DNA from: Lysinibacillus sphaericus
GTDB lineage: Bacteria > Bacillota > Bacilli > Bacillales_A > Planococcaceae
DNA length: 64,000 nt
Direction: 5' to 3'
NCBI RefSeq assembly: GCF_002982115.1
Contig: NZ_CP019980.1
Location: 1,248,001-1,312,000 of the forward strand
Part shown: piece after piece, positions 18,608 through 27,927 of the stretch
Numbering within the stretch: the first letter of the stretch is position 1
How the letters are laid out: each line of letters starts with the position of its first letter
The notes under the pieces: generated by a model
Databases searched by the model: none
What the model was told of the DNA's origin: nothing
The model's input: only the letters and a program-made list of their open reading frames with translations
Program-made: the position numbers and the translations under genes

Positions 18608-19621
18608 ATGAATACAAAAAGGTGGATAGCCTTAGCAGTTGCAGCTGTATTATTAGTGTTTTCATTAGGACTTAACACAATTATGGCGATTTTTAAATCA
18701 GATTTCTTTAGTAATTTTGATAGCGTGATGGCTGGCAAAAATTTAGATGTATACGAAACGATTATTGAAGGTGAAGATCATACTAAACGTATCGCATATT
18801 TGAAAGTGGATGGGACGATTCAAGATGTTGGATCGAATACATTATGGCAATCCATTGCTTACGATCATCAGTTTTTCTTAAATCAATTGGATAATATTTT
18901 AGCTGATGATACAGTACAGGGGATTGTACTAAGTGTGAATACTCCAGGTGGTGGAGTAAAGGAATCGGCAGAAATTTATAAGAAATTGTTAGAAATTAAA
19001 GAAGAGCGTCAAATTCCTATCTACGTGTCGATGGATTCTATGGCAGCGTCGGGTGGTTACTACATTTCAGCACCAGCAGATAAAATATATGCACATCGTG
19101 ATACAATAACAGGTTCTATTGGTGTCATTATGCAATCTATTAATTATCAAGAATTAGCCGAAAAAGTTGGCGTGAAATTTGAAACGTTTAAATCAGGGCA
19201 ACATAAAGATATGCTAAGCCCTACGCGTGAAATTACTGCAGAAGAACGTGCTATGATGCAAGATATGATTAATGAATCTTATGAAGAGTTCGTTGATATT
19301 GTTGAAAAAGGACGAAATATGTCTGAAGCGGATGTAAAAAAGGTAGCTGATGGTCGAATTCTTGGCGGTACAAAGGCACTTGAAGCAGGCTTAATTGACG
19401 AAATTGGCGATGAGCAAGCGGCAATTGCAGCTTTACGACAAGATTTTGGATTAGAGGATGCAGTTCTTTTCGAATACTCGTATAATCAAGGAGGCTTACC
19501 GTCATTAATTGGCATGAAAGTAGGTTCACTATTTGGTCCTTCGGCTGAAGAAAAAATGTTGATGAAAATTATGACGGAATACAAGGCACCAAAAATGATG
19601 TATTTATATGGTGAATACTAA
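18608..19621 (+). CDS. sppA: Signal peptide peptidase SppA
   Basis: SppA is a membrane-bound serine protease with a Ser-Lys dyad that degrades released signal peptides and, in B. subtilis, acts on the bacteriocin/lantibiotic response. The 337-residue chain has one N-terminal membrane helix (about 6-29). S148 in SMAASGGYYIS and K200 in SGQHKDMLSP fit the catalytic Ser147/Lys199 of B. subtilis SppA. NTPGGGVKES and TGSIGVIMQ are also conserved. The ATG follows GAGGAGG. The next gene, an RDD protein, begins 12 bases after the stop, so the two form an operon as in B. subtilis (sppA-yteJ). Confidence 0.95.
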   Translation: MNTKRWIALAVAAVLLVFSLGLNTIMAIFKSDFFSNFDSVMAGKNLDVYETIIEGEDHTKRIAYLKVDGTIQDVGSNTLWQSIAYDHQFFLNQLDNILADDTVQGIVLSVNTPGGGVKESAEIYKKLLEIKEERQIPIYVSMDSMAASGGYYISAPADKIYAHRDTITGSIGVIMQSINYQELAEKVGVKFETFKSGQHKDMLSPTREITAEERAMMQDMINESYEEFVDIVEKGRNMSEADVKKVADGRILGGTKALEAGLIDEIGDEQAAIAALRQDFGLEDAVLFEYSYNQGGLPSLIGMKVGSLFGPSAEEKMLMKIMTEYKAPKMMYLYGEY

Positions 19622-19633
19622 GGAGGGCATACC

Positions 19634-20242
19634 ATGACAAACAATGATTTCGTTTTGCAAGGGACACCCTCGATAAGCCAAGAATTGCTAGATAAAACAG
19701 TGACGCCTACAGTGATGACAAACTATGAATTGAAGACCGCAGGATTTTGGGTACGTTTTTGGGCATTTGTCCTGGATGGATTAATTATTTCTGCAATAAT
19801 AGGAATTGCTGTTAATCCAATATTTTACTTAATGGACTGGTCATTATCAGAATCAGTGTGGTATGCACCTATTTCAATTATTTCAGCTGTTCTTTATTAT
19901 TGTTACTTTGTTTTGATGACGAAATTTTTCGGGCAAACTTTAGGGAAAATGGCATTGGGGTTACGTGTAGTATCGCTGAAACATGATAAACTCCAATGGT
20001 CAGATGTGCTGTTCAGAGAATGGATTGGTCGTTTAATCAGTAATATCTTTACGCCGCTGTATATTTTAGTTGCGATTTTACCTGACAATCAAGGTATACA
20101 TGATTATTTTGCGGAGACTACGGTTGTTCATGAAAAAGTGTATATAGCAAAAGAAACTGTGCAAGCAACAGTACAAACGCCAGCAACTATTCAGGAAACT
20201 GCTAAAGAGCCTGAAAAGTTGGAGGAGAAGCCTGAGGAATAA
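19634..20242 (+). CDS. yteJ: RDD-family membrane protein (YteJ)
   Basis: The 202-residue protein has the RDD domain: AGFWVRFWAFVLDGLIISAI, with its conserved Arg and Asp, followed by membrane segments at about 50-72 and 82-100. FFGQTLGKMALGLRVVS and REWIGRLISNIFTPLYI are also RDD signatures. The last ~40 residues are a low-complexity Thr/Glu/Lys/Pro tail. Function is not established; in B. subtilis sppA and yteJ act together in resistance to antimicrobial peptides (YteJ modulates SppA). The overlap in position supports the same partnership here. The ATG follows AAGGAGGGC. Confidence 0.85.
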   Translation: MTNNDFVLQGTPSISQELLDKTVTPTVMTNYELKTAGFWVRFWAFVLDGLIISAIIGIAVNPIFYLMDWSLSESVWYAPISIISAVLYYCYFVLMTKFFGQTLGKMALGLRVVSLKHDKLQWSDVLFREWIGRLISNIFTPLYILVAILPDNQGIHDYFAETTVVHEKVYIAKETVQATVQTPATIQETAKEPEKLEEKPEE

Positions 20243-20301
20243 TCAGCAGGCAAAACATCACTTTGAGTGACTTGACAAAGAGATGTAAATTTTTGATATG
20301 T

Positions 20302-20339
20302 AAAAATGTTAGATGATTACAGTCATCTAACATTTTTTT
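20302..20339 (+). terminator. Terminator of sppA-yteJ
   Basis: AAAATGTTAGATGA pairs with TCATCTAACATTTT across a short loop, followed by a T-run. Confidence 0.9.
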
Positions 20340-20492
20340 GTAATTATCTTTAAAAATGTGTGTGAACAGTGTAAATAGGAGTGGTAGCTGACAAGCCATC
20401 ACAATAATTGCATGAAGATAAGTTGTCCTAGTTGCAATTATTTCCCTACATTTAGTAAGATTATGTACATATGATGATTAGGAGGCGTTAAC

Positions 20493-20996
20493 ATGGCACA
20501 AATTACATTTAAAAAGGGTCCAGTAACACTAATAGGTAACGAAGTAAAGGTTGGAGACCAAGCACCGGATTTCACAGTATTAGCAAATGATTTATCACCT
20601 GTTTCTTTAAAAGATTCAGAAGGTAAAATTCGCTTGTTTAGCGTAGTCCCATCATTAGATACAGGTGTATGTGATGCACAAACGCGCCGTTTTAATGAGG
20701 AAGCTGCAAATTTAGGCGATGATGTAGTAATTTATACAGTATCAGTTGACCTGCCATTTGCACAAAAACGTTGGTGCGGAGCTGCAGGAATTGATGCTGT
20801 TCAAACAGTTTCAGATCATCGTGACCTGTCATTTGGTGAAGCATATGGCGTATATATTAAAGAATTACGCCTTCTAGCACGTGCTGTTTTTGTGGTAGAT
20901 GCAACTGGCAAAGTGACTTATGTCGAGTATGTACCTGAAGCTACAGATCATCCAAACTATGAAGCAGCAATTGCAGCAGTGAAAGCACTAGCATAA
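20493..20996 (+). CDS. tpx: Thiol peroxidase (atypical 2-Cys peroxiredoxin)
   Basis: Tpx reduces hydrogen and alkyl peroxides using thioredoxin. The 167-residue protein has the peroxidatic Cys C60 ([14 protein letters not shown]) and resolving Cys C95 (KRWCGAAGI), the Tpx pair. Ends [20 protein letters not shown] as usual. The ATG follows AGGAGG and the gene has its own terminator. The neighbour ytxK follows, as in B. subtilis (tpx = ytgI). Confidence 0.96.
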   Translation: MAQITFKKGPVTLIGNEVKVGDQAPDFTVLANDLSPVSLKDSEGKIRLFSVVPSLDTGVCDAQTRRFNEEAANLGDDVVIYTVSVDLPFAQKRWCGAAGIDAVQTVSDHRDLSFGEAYGVYIKELRLLARAVFVVDATGKVTYVEYVPEATDHPNYEAAIAAVKALA

Positions 20997-21029
20997 TTTG
21001 CTTCTTTTAGGCTAAGATAATACTAGACA

Positions 21030-21064
21030 AAAGGGCTGTGACAGGTTTTGTCACGGCTCTTTTC
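21030..21064 (+). terminator. Terminator of tpx
   Basis: AGGGCTGTGACA pairs with TGTCACGGCTCT, followed by four T. It lies only 20 bases ahead of ytxK. Confidence 0.75.
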
Positions 21065-21084
21065 TGCGTGAAAGGAAGTTATAT

Positions 21085-22014
21085 ATGGAAAAAATTGAAA
21101 AACTATTTGGGATGCTGAATGAGCATGCAGAAAAAATAGAAAAAGAGCAAGATGCGACATTGCTTGAAGGTGTGCTTGATGGACTAGAAGCATGGCTTGA
21201 TGGAGAAGTAGATTTCTCCCAACAAGGAGCAACGAAAGAAGATGTGCGTAAATCTATTCAAATTGCGATTTTAAAAGGGATGCGTAAAGGTTCCCAGCCA
21301 AATCATCAAATGACGCCAGATACGCTTGGTTTATTAGTTGGTTATTTTGTTGAACAAATTTTTGCGGATCGATTAGAGAAAGAAAAGCTGACAATCATGG
21401 ACCCAGCAGTGGGAACAGGTAATTTATTGTTAACAGTTATGAATTTACTTGATGGAAAATTAGAAGCATCAGGTGTGGAGGTAGATGAATTACTGATCCA
21501 ATTAGCTGCATCAACAGCAGATTTAACAGAGCAACCAGTTTCTTTATATCGCCAAGATGCGTTGCAAGACTTATTGGTGGATCCTGTAGATGCGATTGTT
21601 TGTGATTTACCAGTCGGATACTATCCGAATGAGGAAGTAGCACTAGATTATGAGCTTTGTGCTTCTGAAGGCATGAGCTATGCTCATCATTTATTTATTG
21701 AGCAGTCTATCAATTATACGAAAGACGGAGGCTATTTATTTTTCTTAGCGCCAACACATCTTTTTGAATCAGAACAGTCGAAACAACTGCATAAGTATAT
21801 CCAAAAGCATGCTTGGATTCAAGCGATTATTCAATTGCCAGAAACAATGTTTGCCAATAAAGCACTTGAAAAAAGTATTGTGATTTTACAAAAGCAAGGG
21901 GAAGCTTTTAAAGCCCCGAAAGAAGTATTATTGGCAAAAGTACCAAATATGCAAAATAAACAAGCGCTTGCACTGTTTTTTGAGAAAGTGAAGATGTGGC
22001 AAGAAGGAAAATAA
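21085..22014 (+). CDS. ytxK: Class I SAM-dependent methyltransferase-like protein YtxK
   Basis: The 309-residue protein has an N-terminal helical region (1-95) and a methyltransferase domain. SAM motif I is DPAVGTGNLLLTVMNLL. The N6-adenine methylase motif NPPY is replaced by DLPVGYYP, as in the YtxK/ComGH-associated family, so it may not be an active DNA methylase. A motif like EKSIVILQKQG follows. In B. subtilis and many other Firmicutes ytxK is followed by ackA (acetate kinase), and here it ends in a terminator with a convergent usp gene instead. The ATG is preceded by AAAGGAAG. Cellular role is unknown. Confidence 0.85.
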   Translation: MEKIEKLFGMLNEHAEKIEKEQDATLLEGVLDGLEAWLDGEVDFSQQGATKEDVRKSIQIAILKGMRKGSQPNHQMTPDTLGLLVGYFVEQIFADRLEKEKLTIMDPAVGTGNLLLTVMNLLDGKLEASGVEVDELLIQLAASTADLTEQPVSLYRQDALQDLLVDPVDAIVCDLPVGYYPNEEVALDYELCASEGMSYAHHLFIEQSINYTKDGGYLFFLAPTHLFESEQSKQLHKYIQKHAWIQAIIQLPETMFANKALEKSIVILQKQGEAFKAPKEVLLAKVPNMQNKQALALFFEKVKMWQEGK

Positions 22015-22020
22015 AATAAT

Positions 22021-22053
22021 AAAAAAGGTATCCGAATTAGGATACCTTTTTAT
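22021..22053 (+). terminator. Bidirectional terminator between ytxK and usp
   Basis: AAAAAAGGTATCC pairs with GGATACCTTTTT over a short loop, with A and T runs on both sides. Both convergent genes can use it. Confidence 0.9.
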
Positions 22054-22062
22054 GTATTGCGA

Positions 22063-22512
22063 TTAAGCTTCTGGTGTACGGATAACAAGTACGTCACAAT
22101 TTGCAGAACGTACGATTGCTTCAGATACTGAACCGATTAGGAAGCGTTCTACTGCATTTAAACCAGTAGCGCCACAGATAATTAAATCTGCATCAACGAT
22201 TTTAGAAAGCTCTTTTGTAATAATATTTTTAGGAGATCCATACTCGATTACAAGGTTTACGTTTGTTAAGCCTTCTTCTTCAGCTTGTTTTTTGTAACCA
22301 TTTAATAATTCTTCAGAGAAAGCTTGTGCACGCTCTGCAATGGAACGGTCATATGCTTCAATAGCAGCGAATGAACGTGTATCAATAACATTTACTAGGT
22401 TTAAAACAGCACCTTCGTTACGTTTAGCAACGTCGATTGATTTACGAAAAGCGTACTCTGCCTCTTTAGAACCGTCTACTGCAACTACAATGCTTTTATA
22501 ATGATTAGCCAT
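22063..22512 (-). CDS. Universal stress protein, UspA family
   Basis: The 149-residue Usp domain starts MANHYKSIVVAVDGSKEAE and ends with the ATP-binding pattern LIICGATGLNAVERFLIGSVS followed by EAIVRSANCDVLVIR. The G-2x-G-9x-G(S/T) nucleotide-binding signature (GATGLN...GSVS) is present, so it should bind ATP. It is cytosolic and probably a stress or starvation regulator of unknown target. It is single, convergent with ytxK and divergent from ald. A good -10, TATAAT (GATATAATATC), is upstream on the minus strand. The ATG follows GGGAGGT. Confidence 0.92.
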   Translation of the reverse strand: MANHYKSIVVAVDGSKEAEYAFRKSIDVAKRNEGAVLNLVNVIDTRSFAAIEAYDRSIAERAQAFSEELLNGYKKQAEEEGLTNVNLVIEYGSPKNIITKELSKIVDADLIICGATGLNAVERFLIGSVSEAIVRSANCDVLVIRTPEA

Positions 22513-22810
22513 TTGTATTACCTCCCTATTTGTATAATGATATTATATCAAATGATTTTCTAAAGGAAATACTTTCCGAAGAAAATTTGTGAAAAAGTGA
22601 AGGCATTTACTGTACAATGACTCGTATATCTTTAATAGTCTTACTATTTGATATTTTATAAATATTGTAAATTTAATTAGTATTTGCTTTAATTAAAGCA
22701 TTTTTTGCACATGTTTGGTAAGATGGAAATGCAAGGGGTGCATCATTTACGATGAAACGTATTTTGATGAAAATTGCTTAGTTCATAGGTTATGAAAGGG
22801 GATTGGAAAT
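22513..22810. promoter_or_regulatory. Divergent promoter region between usp and ald
   Basis: This ~300-base interval carries the promoters of both genes. A TATAAT for usp is seen on the minus strand near 22540. In front of ald is a palindrome TGCTTTAATTAAAGCA plus T-run (about 22687-22708). It could be an operator or an attenuator. In B. subtilis ald is induced by AdeR and alanine; I saw no protein-binding site that I can name here. Confidence 0.45.
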
Positions 22811-23926
22811 ATGAAGATTGGTATTCCAAAGGAAATTAAAAACAACGAAAATCGCGTAGCAATGACACCAGCAGGAGTTGTATCCTTAACGCATGCTGGG
22901 CACGAAGTGTATATTGAAACAGGAGCTGGTATCGGTTCAAGTTTTACAGATGCAGATTACGTAGCAGCAGGTGCACATATCGTTGCATCGGCAAAAGAAG
23001 CGTGGGCTCAAGAAATGATTTTAAAAGTAAAAGAACCCGTAGCATCGGAATACGATTACTTTTATGAGGGACAAATCTTATTTACCTACTTGCACTTAGC
23101 GCCAGAGCGTGAATTAACGCAGGCATTAATAGATAAAAAAGTTGTAGGTATTGCCTATGAAACGGTTCAACTTGCAAATGGTTCACTACCTTTATTAACA
23201 CCAATGAGTGAAGTAGCTGGTAAAATGGCAACACAAATTGGTGCGCAATATTTAGAGAAAAATCACGGTGGTAAAGGGATTTTACTAGGCGGTGTATCAG
23301 GTGTACAACGCGGTAAAGTAACAGTAATTGGTGGCGGAATCGCCGGAACAAACGCTGCGAAAATTGCAGTTGGTATGGGAGCAGACGTAACAGTTATTGA
23401 TTTAAGTCCAGAACGTCTACGTCAATTAGAAGATATGTTTGGTCGCGATGTTCAAACATTAATGTCTAACCCGTATAATATTGCAGAATCTGTGAAACAC
23501 TCAGATTTAGTTGTCGGTGCTGTTCTAATTCCTGGTGCAAAGGCTCCAAAGTTAGTTTCGGAAGAAATGATTCAATCGATGCAACCAGGTTCTGTTGTTG
23601 TGGATATTGCGATTGACCAAGGTGGAATTTTTGCGACATCTGATCGTGTTACAACACATGATGATCCAACGTATGTTAAACATGGGGTAGTCCACTATGC
23701 TGTTGCAAATATGCCAGGGGCTGTGCCACGTACTTCAACGATTGCTTTAACAAATAATACAATTCCTTATGCGTTGCAAATTGCCAATAAAGGCTATAAG
23801 CAAGCATGTATTGACAATCCTGCATTGAAAAAAGGTGTGAATGCATTAGAGGGGCATATTACTTATAAAGCGGTAGCAGAAGCACAAGGCTTGCCATATG
23901 TGAATGTGGATGAATTAATCCAATAA
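22811..23926 (+). CDS. ald: Alanine dehydrogenase
   Basis: Ald catalyses the NAD-dependent deamination of L-alanine to pyruvate and ammonia, important for alanine use and sporulation in bacilli. The 371-residue sequence begins [33 protein letters not shown] holds the catalytic lysine and YLHLAPER the catalytic histidine. The NAD fold is [20 protein letters not shown], and [19 protein letters not shown] is near the C-terminus. The ATG follows AAAGGGG. No regulator is adjacent. A dispersed repeat (24081-24232) ends its transcript with a hairpin. Confidence 0.96.
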   Translation: MKIGIPKEIKNNENRVAMTPAGVVSLTHAGHEVYIETGAGIGSSFTDADYVAAGAHIVASAKEAWAQEMILKVKEPVASEYDYFYEGQILFTYLHLAPERELTQALIDKKVVGIAYETVQLANGSLPLLTPMSEVAGKMATQIGAQYLEKNHGGKGILLGGVSGVQRGKVTVIGGGIAGTNAAKIAVGMGADVTVIDLSPERLRQLEDMFGRDVQTLMSNPYNIAESVKHSDLVVGAVLIPGAKAPKLVSEEMIQSMQPGSVVVDIAIDQGGIFATSDRVTTHDDPTYVKHGVVHYAVANMPGAVPRTSTIALTNNTIPYALQIANKGYKQACIDNPALKKGVNALEGHITYKAVAEAQGLPYVNVDELIQ

Positions 23927-24080
23927 TAATGAATAACTAAAATTAATATATCCTGTGGTTGCTATTCGTTACGTATGAATACATCTGAACCATGAAATGC
24001 CAAAAGAAGGACAGAAATATCCATTTATGGTGGATTAGCAATTCTTCCTTTTACAATAAATAAAAATATTGAAGCTAGCA

Positions 24081-24232
24081 TTAGTTGTTGACGTAGGCGC
24101 TGACTCCTGCTCAGAACAAACATCATGTAAGACGCGGGCATTCCGAGCAGAAAGCATCGCCATAACGGACAACAAACGATAAAGAAAAAGTGTTAGATTG
24201 ACTTTAGTCAATCTAACACTTTTTCTCTTTTG
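24081..24232 (+). repeat. Long intergenic repeat, copy A, ending in a terminator hairpin
   Basis: This element shares several blocks with 49723-49910: TAGTTGTT, CTGCTCAGAAC, TGTAAGACGCGGGCATTCCG, GGACAA and the hairpin with AGTGTTAGATTG / CTAACACTTTTTCTCTTTT. It sits downstream of ald and contains a good terminator (24184-24230). No open frame is present. Confidence 0.7.
24184..24230 (+). terminator. Terminator of ald (inside repeat copy A)
   Basis: AAAAAGTGTTAGATTGACT pairs with AGTCAATCTAACACTTTTT. This is a nearly perfect long stem and it is symmetrical enough to work for the convergent M24 peptidase gene too. Confidence 0.85.
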
Positions 24233-24302
24233 TGACTGTAAAAGAATCCAGAGAAACTGTGCTATCTTCTACATCGTATTTCCAACTGTAAAATACCTTG
24301 TC

Positions 24303-25394
24303 TTACAGTACGATTAAGTCTTTAGGGAATTTTGTTAATACTTCCACACCATCTTTTGTAACCACGACATCATCCTCAATACGAACACCTGTCACATCAG
24401 ATTTGTAAACACCAGGTTCGATTGTGAATACCATGCCTTCTTCCATCATCATGTCATTTGTTCCTGTAATAGATGGGAATTCATGAACGGAAATGCCAAG
24501 CCCATGGCCAAGTCGATGTGTGAAATATTCACCAAATCCTGCGTCTGTAATAGTATCGCGCGCAATTTTATCTAAATCCATTGCACGTACGCCAGGCTTT
24601 ACAGCTGCAATGGCATTGGTATTAGCCGCTAATACAGCATTATAGATTGCCTTTTGTGGAGCAGATGGTTCACCAAAAGCTACTGTACGTGTAATATCAG
24701 AGCAATAACCATCGTAAATTACCCCTAAATCAAATAACACCATATCGCCTTTTTCGATTTTACGTGAACCAGGTTTACCATGTGGTGAAGCCGATTTTGG
24801 TCCACTTAATACCATTGTTTCAAAGGACATTTTACAGCCTTTTTCTTGAATAGCACTTTCAATAGCAGTTAAAATCTCCATTTCAGTTTTACCTTCAGCA
24901 ATTTCTTTGCAACCTACTTCAATCGCATAATCGGCAAGTTGAGCCGCTTTGCGTAGTTTATTTAACTCATTTTCATCTTTAATCACACGCATTGCATTAA
25001 TTTTTTCATCAAGGCGTACGAATTGAGCTTGTGGAAATGATTGTTGTAAAGCTTCTAAACGTTCTACGATAAGCTGTGCTTTTTCAATCGCAAATGTTGA
25101 TGGATTTACATTGCGCTTATGAATCGCTTGTGCAAGAACATCCATAGCATTATCTGTATCTTGATGACCGATTACTTCATATGACCAGCCGGCAGCTTGT
25201 GCATCTGGAATTTCCATTTGTGGACAAATTAAAAAAGGTTCTGCTTCTTTAAAAATCATCACACCTAGTAATCGTTCGTGGGGATTACTTTTAAAACCTG
25301 ATACGTAATAGACATTATCGGGAGTCGTTACGAATGCGGCATCAATTTGATTTTTTTGTAAATAGTTTTGGATTTCTTGTACTTTTGACATCAT
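24303..25394 (-). CDS. M24-family Xaa-Pro dipeptidase/aminopeptidase
   Basis: This cytosolic pita-bread-fold metallopeptidase cleaves peptides containing proline. The 363-residue protein has a creatinase-type N-domain (about 1-125) and the catalytic domain. The metal ligands are visible in series: LFDLGVIYDGYCSDITRT (two Asp), HRLGHGLGISVHE (His), FTIEPGVY (Glu) and GVRIEDDVVVT (Glu). Dipeptidase versus aminopeptidase P activity cannot be decided. Two in-frame ATGs (25394, 25391) follow GGAGG; I chose the first. It is divergent from ytkL. Confidence 0.88.
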   Translation of the reverse strand: MMSKVQEIQNYLQKNQIDAAFVTTPDNVYYVSGFKSNPHERLLGVMIFKEAEPFLICPQMEIPDAQAAGWSYEVIGHQDTDNAMDVLAQAIHKRNVNPSTFAIEKAQLIVERLEALQQSFPQAQFVRLDEKINAMRVIKDENELNKLRKAAQLADYAIEVGCKEIAEGKTEMEILTAIESAIQEKGCKMSFETMVLSGPKSASPHGKPGSRKIEKGDMVLFDLGVIYDGYCSDITRTVAFGEPSAPQKAIYNAVLAANTNAIAAVKPGVRAMDLDKIARDTITDAGFGEYFTHRLGHGLGISVHEFPSITGTNDMMMEEGMVFTIEPGVYKSDVTGVRIEDDVVVTKDGVEVLTKFPKDLIVL

Positions 25395-25698
25395 CCATTT
25401 CCTCCTCATATTGCACCTAGTTTTTTTCGATGTTAATTTAAAACATCATCTTTCAAGTGGCTTCATTTTTAGGTATAAGCAATGCAATGCTTACGTTTAT
25501 TTGGAGCACCCGCAGCGCGGTTATAACAAAAAATGATTTAGCACGATGGTTCTTTTCTCGGCATATACATGTCAAAGGAAAAGCTAGCACTATAGCACTT
25601 TTCATATCCTGTACAAGCATATCAAAAAAAGGGAAAAAGCGCATGGATAGCGAATTAAAAGATGGAGCAAATATTATGGTATTGGGAGGAACGTTTTT
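25395..25698. other. Divergent interval between the M24 peptidase and ytkL
   Basis: About 300 bases with no gene I trust. A plus-strand open frame at 25457-25762 overlaps ytkL out of frame, with no RBS, so I regard it as chance. Promoters for both genes must lie here. Confidence 0.5.
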
Positions 25699-26382
25699 AT
25701 GCAAATTAGTTATCATGGTCATTCTGTCGTTAAAATTCAGACAAATGATAAAACAATTTTAATTGACCCCTTCATTAATGGAAATAGCCAAACCGATTTG
25801 AAGGTTACAGATGAGGCGCCGGATATTATTTTACTTACACATGGGCATAATGATCATGTAGGGGATACGGTGGAACTTGCTAAGAAAAAGGACGCGCTAG
25901 TTATTGCACCAAATGAATTAGCAAACTGGATTTCATGGCAGGGTGTGAAAGCGCATCCAATGCATATTGGTGGAGCAAAACAGTTCGATTTTGGGAAGGT
26001 GAAGTTTACACAGGCTTTCCACGGCTCCTCTTATATAACAGAAAACAATGAAATCATTTACATGGGAATGCCTGCCGGTGTGCTATTATTTATCGAGGGA
26101 TTAACGATTTATCATGCGGGGGATACAGCACTATTTAGCGATATGAAATTAATTGGTGAACGTCATCCAATTGATATAGCGTTTATACCAATTGGAGATA
26201 ACTTTACGATGGGCCCTGAAGATGCTGCATGTGCTGTAGAATTTTTAAAACCAAAAATTGTTGTACCGATACATTATAATACATTCCCTCCGATTGAGCA
26301 GGATCCGCAAATTTTTGCAAATTTAGTGCAAAATGCAGAGGTTCAAATTTTAAAAGCTGGTGAAAAAGTAAACTGTTCCTAA
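25699..26382 (+). CDS. ytkL: Metallo-beta-lactamase-fold hydrolase, UPF0173 family (YtkL)
   Basis: The 227-residue protein is a metal-dependent hydrolase of the UPF0173 group. It shows the zinc-binding [12 protein letters not shown] and later [11 protein letters not shown] and [10 protein letters not shown]. The start [15 protein letters not shown] is typical of the family. The biochemical function is not known. The ATG follows GGGAGGAACG. It precedes the CBS-domain gene ytoI, as in B. subtilis, but a 150-base gap suggests separate transcripts. Confidence 0.9.
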   Translation: MQISYHGHSVVKIQTNDKTILIDPFINGNSQTDLKVTDEAPDIILLTHGHNDHVGDTVELAKKKDALVIAPNELANWISWQGVKAHPMHIGGAKQFDFGKVKFTQAFHGSSYITENNEIIYMGMPAGVLLFIEGLTIYHAGDTALFSDMKLIGERHPIDIAFIPIGDNFTMGPEDAACAVEFLKPKIVVPIHYNTFPPIEQDPQIFANLVQNAEVQILKAGEKVNCS

Positions 26383-26534
26383 TCATTTAAGGTGCTGTAC
26401 TATAATAATTGACACCACGTGCGTAGTTGAAATAATAGGAAACGTTAAACATTTTACACCTTTATACTCAATATTTTCGCAAAAAATATGGTACACTAAG
26501 AACAGAATTCATTGCTTGAGAAATAGGTGATATT

Positions 26535-27842
26535 TTGTCAACAAAACATGAGAAGATTTTACAATACATCGAGTCACTACCCGTGGGCGATAAAATTTCA
26601 GTACGACAAATTGCAAAAGAAATGCAAGTTAGTGAGGGAACGGCTTACCGCGCTATAAAAGAAGCGGAAAATCGTCGCTTAGTAAGTTCTATTGAGCGTG
26701 TCGGAACAATTCGTATTGAAAAGAAAAAGAAAGAAAACATCGAACGGTTAACATTTGCCGAAATTGTTAATATTGTAGATGGCCAAGTATTAGGTGGTAA
26801 AACAGGTCTACATAAAACATTAACAAAATTTGTAATAGGTGCGATGCAATTAGAAGATATGATGCGTTATACAGATGCTGGTAGCTTACTTATCGTCGGA
26901 AACCGTATAAAAGCGCACGAAAATGCGCTACGTGCAGGTGCTGCTGTATTAATTACCGGTGGCTTTGACACAACAGATGATAATAAGCAACTTGCCGATG
27001 CACTGGATTTACCGATTATTTCTACTAGCTATGATACTTTTACCGTTGCCACGATGATTAACCGTGCTATTTATGACCAGTTAATTAAAAAAGATATTTT
27101 ATTTATTGAGGATATCTATGTACCAATGGTTGAGACATCTGTATTACGCAATGATGAAACGATTCATCATTTCCACAAGTTGAATGAGCGTACAACACAT
27201 GGTGCATTCCCAGTAGTAACTGCCAACAATAAATTGGTCGGAATGATCACTGTTAAAGACGTTATTGGTAGGGAAGAAGACGAGCTGATTGAAAAGGTTA
27301 TGACGAAAAATCCAATCGCTGGTTCAATGAAAATGAGCGTCGCGTCTGCAGGGCACCGCATGATTTGGGAAGGAATCGATTTACTACCAATTGTCAATGA
27401 CGATAATGTTCTACAAGGTGTAATTAGTCGTCAAGATGTGCTAAAAGCATTGCAACTTGCACAAAGACAGCCTCAGCACGGTGAAACAATTGATGATTTA
27501 GTAAAGAATGAGATGAAAGTGCTAGGCGATGAAGATTTAATCGTTGAGTTTAAAGTGACACCGCAAATGACAAACCAATATGGGGCTATTTCTTACGGAG
27601 CATTTACAACTTTACTAGCCGAAGTTGGGTCATTTGCATTAAAGCGTCGAAAACGTGGCGATGCAGTGGCAGAAAACATGACGATTTATTTCATTAAGCC
27701 TGTTCAAATGGAGAGCACACTTACTGTTAAGCCCCGCATTTTAGATATGAGTCGGAAGTTTGTTAAGATGGACTTCGAAGTATTTAATGAGCAAATGCTT
27801 GTCGGTAAGGCAATGATGATGTTCCAGCTATTGGAGCGTTAA
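26535..27842 (+). CDS. ytoI: DRTGG/CBS/hotdog-domain transcriptional regulator (YtoI)
   Basis: The 435-residue protein joins four parts. A winged-helix-like N-terminus (SVRQIAKEMQVSEGTAYRAI) is followed by a DRTGG domain (about 70-185), and tandem CBS motifs (about 190-310: VTANNKLVGMITVKDVIG, LPIVNDDNVLQGVISRQDVL). A C-terminal hotdog thioesterase-like fold follows (about 330-430). CBS domains usually bind adenine nucleotides, so it is likely a nucleotide-sensing regulator, but the target is unknown. The start is TTG at 26535 with AGGTGA just upstream. It is monocistronic with a hairpin terminator. Confidence 0.85.
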   Translation: MSTKHEKILQYIESLPVGDKISVRQIAKEMQVSEGTAYRAIKEAENRRLVSSIERVGTIRIEKKKKENIERLTFAEIVNIVDGQVLGGKTGLHKTLTKFVIGAMQLEDMMRYTDAGSLLIVGNRIKAHENALRAGAAVLITGGFDTTDDNKQLADALDLPIISTSYDTFTVATMINRAIYDQLIKKDILFIEDIYVPMVETSVLRNDETIHHFHKLNERTTHGAFPVVTANNKLVGMITVKDVIGREEDELIEKVMTKNPIAGSMKMSVASAGHRMIWEGIDLLPIVNDDNVLQGVISRQDVLKALQLAQRQPQHGETIDDLVKNEMKVLGDEDLIVEFKVTPQMTNQYGAISYGAFTTLLAEVGSFALKRRKRGDAVAENMTIYFIKPVQMESTLTVKPRILDMSRKFVKMDFEVFNEQMLVGKAMMMFQLLER

Positions 27843-27850
27843 GTACACAA

Positions 27851-27890
27851 AAAGGGATGGCCTAGTGCAAATACTAGGTCATCCCTTTAA
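27851..27890 (+). terminator. Terminator between ytoI and ytpI
   Basis: AAAGGGATGGCCTAGT pairs with ACTAGGTCATCCCTTT (one mismatch). It lies between convergent genes. Confidence 0.85.
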
Positions 27891-27927
27891 TCGTTATGTT
27901 CTATGATATGTGCCCTGCAATTAGAAA

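Noticed and set aside
25457..25762. A 101-codon plus-strand frame upstream of and overlapping ytkL
   Set aside because: It has no Shine-Dalgarno at its ATG, overlaps the well-supported ytkL start in another frame, and its composition does not look like a protein.
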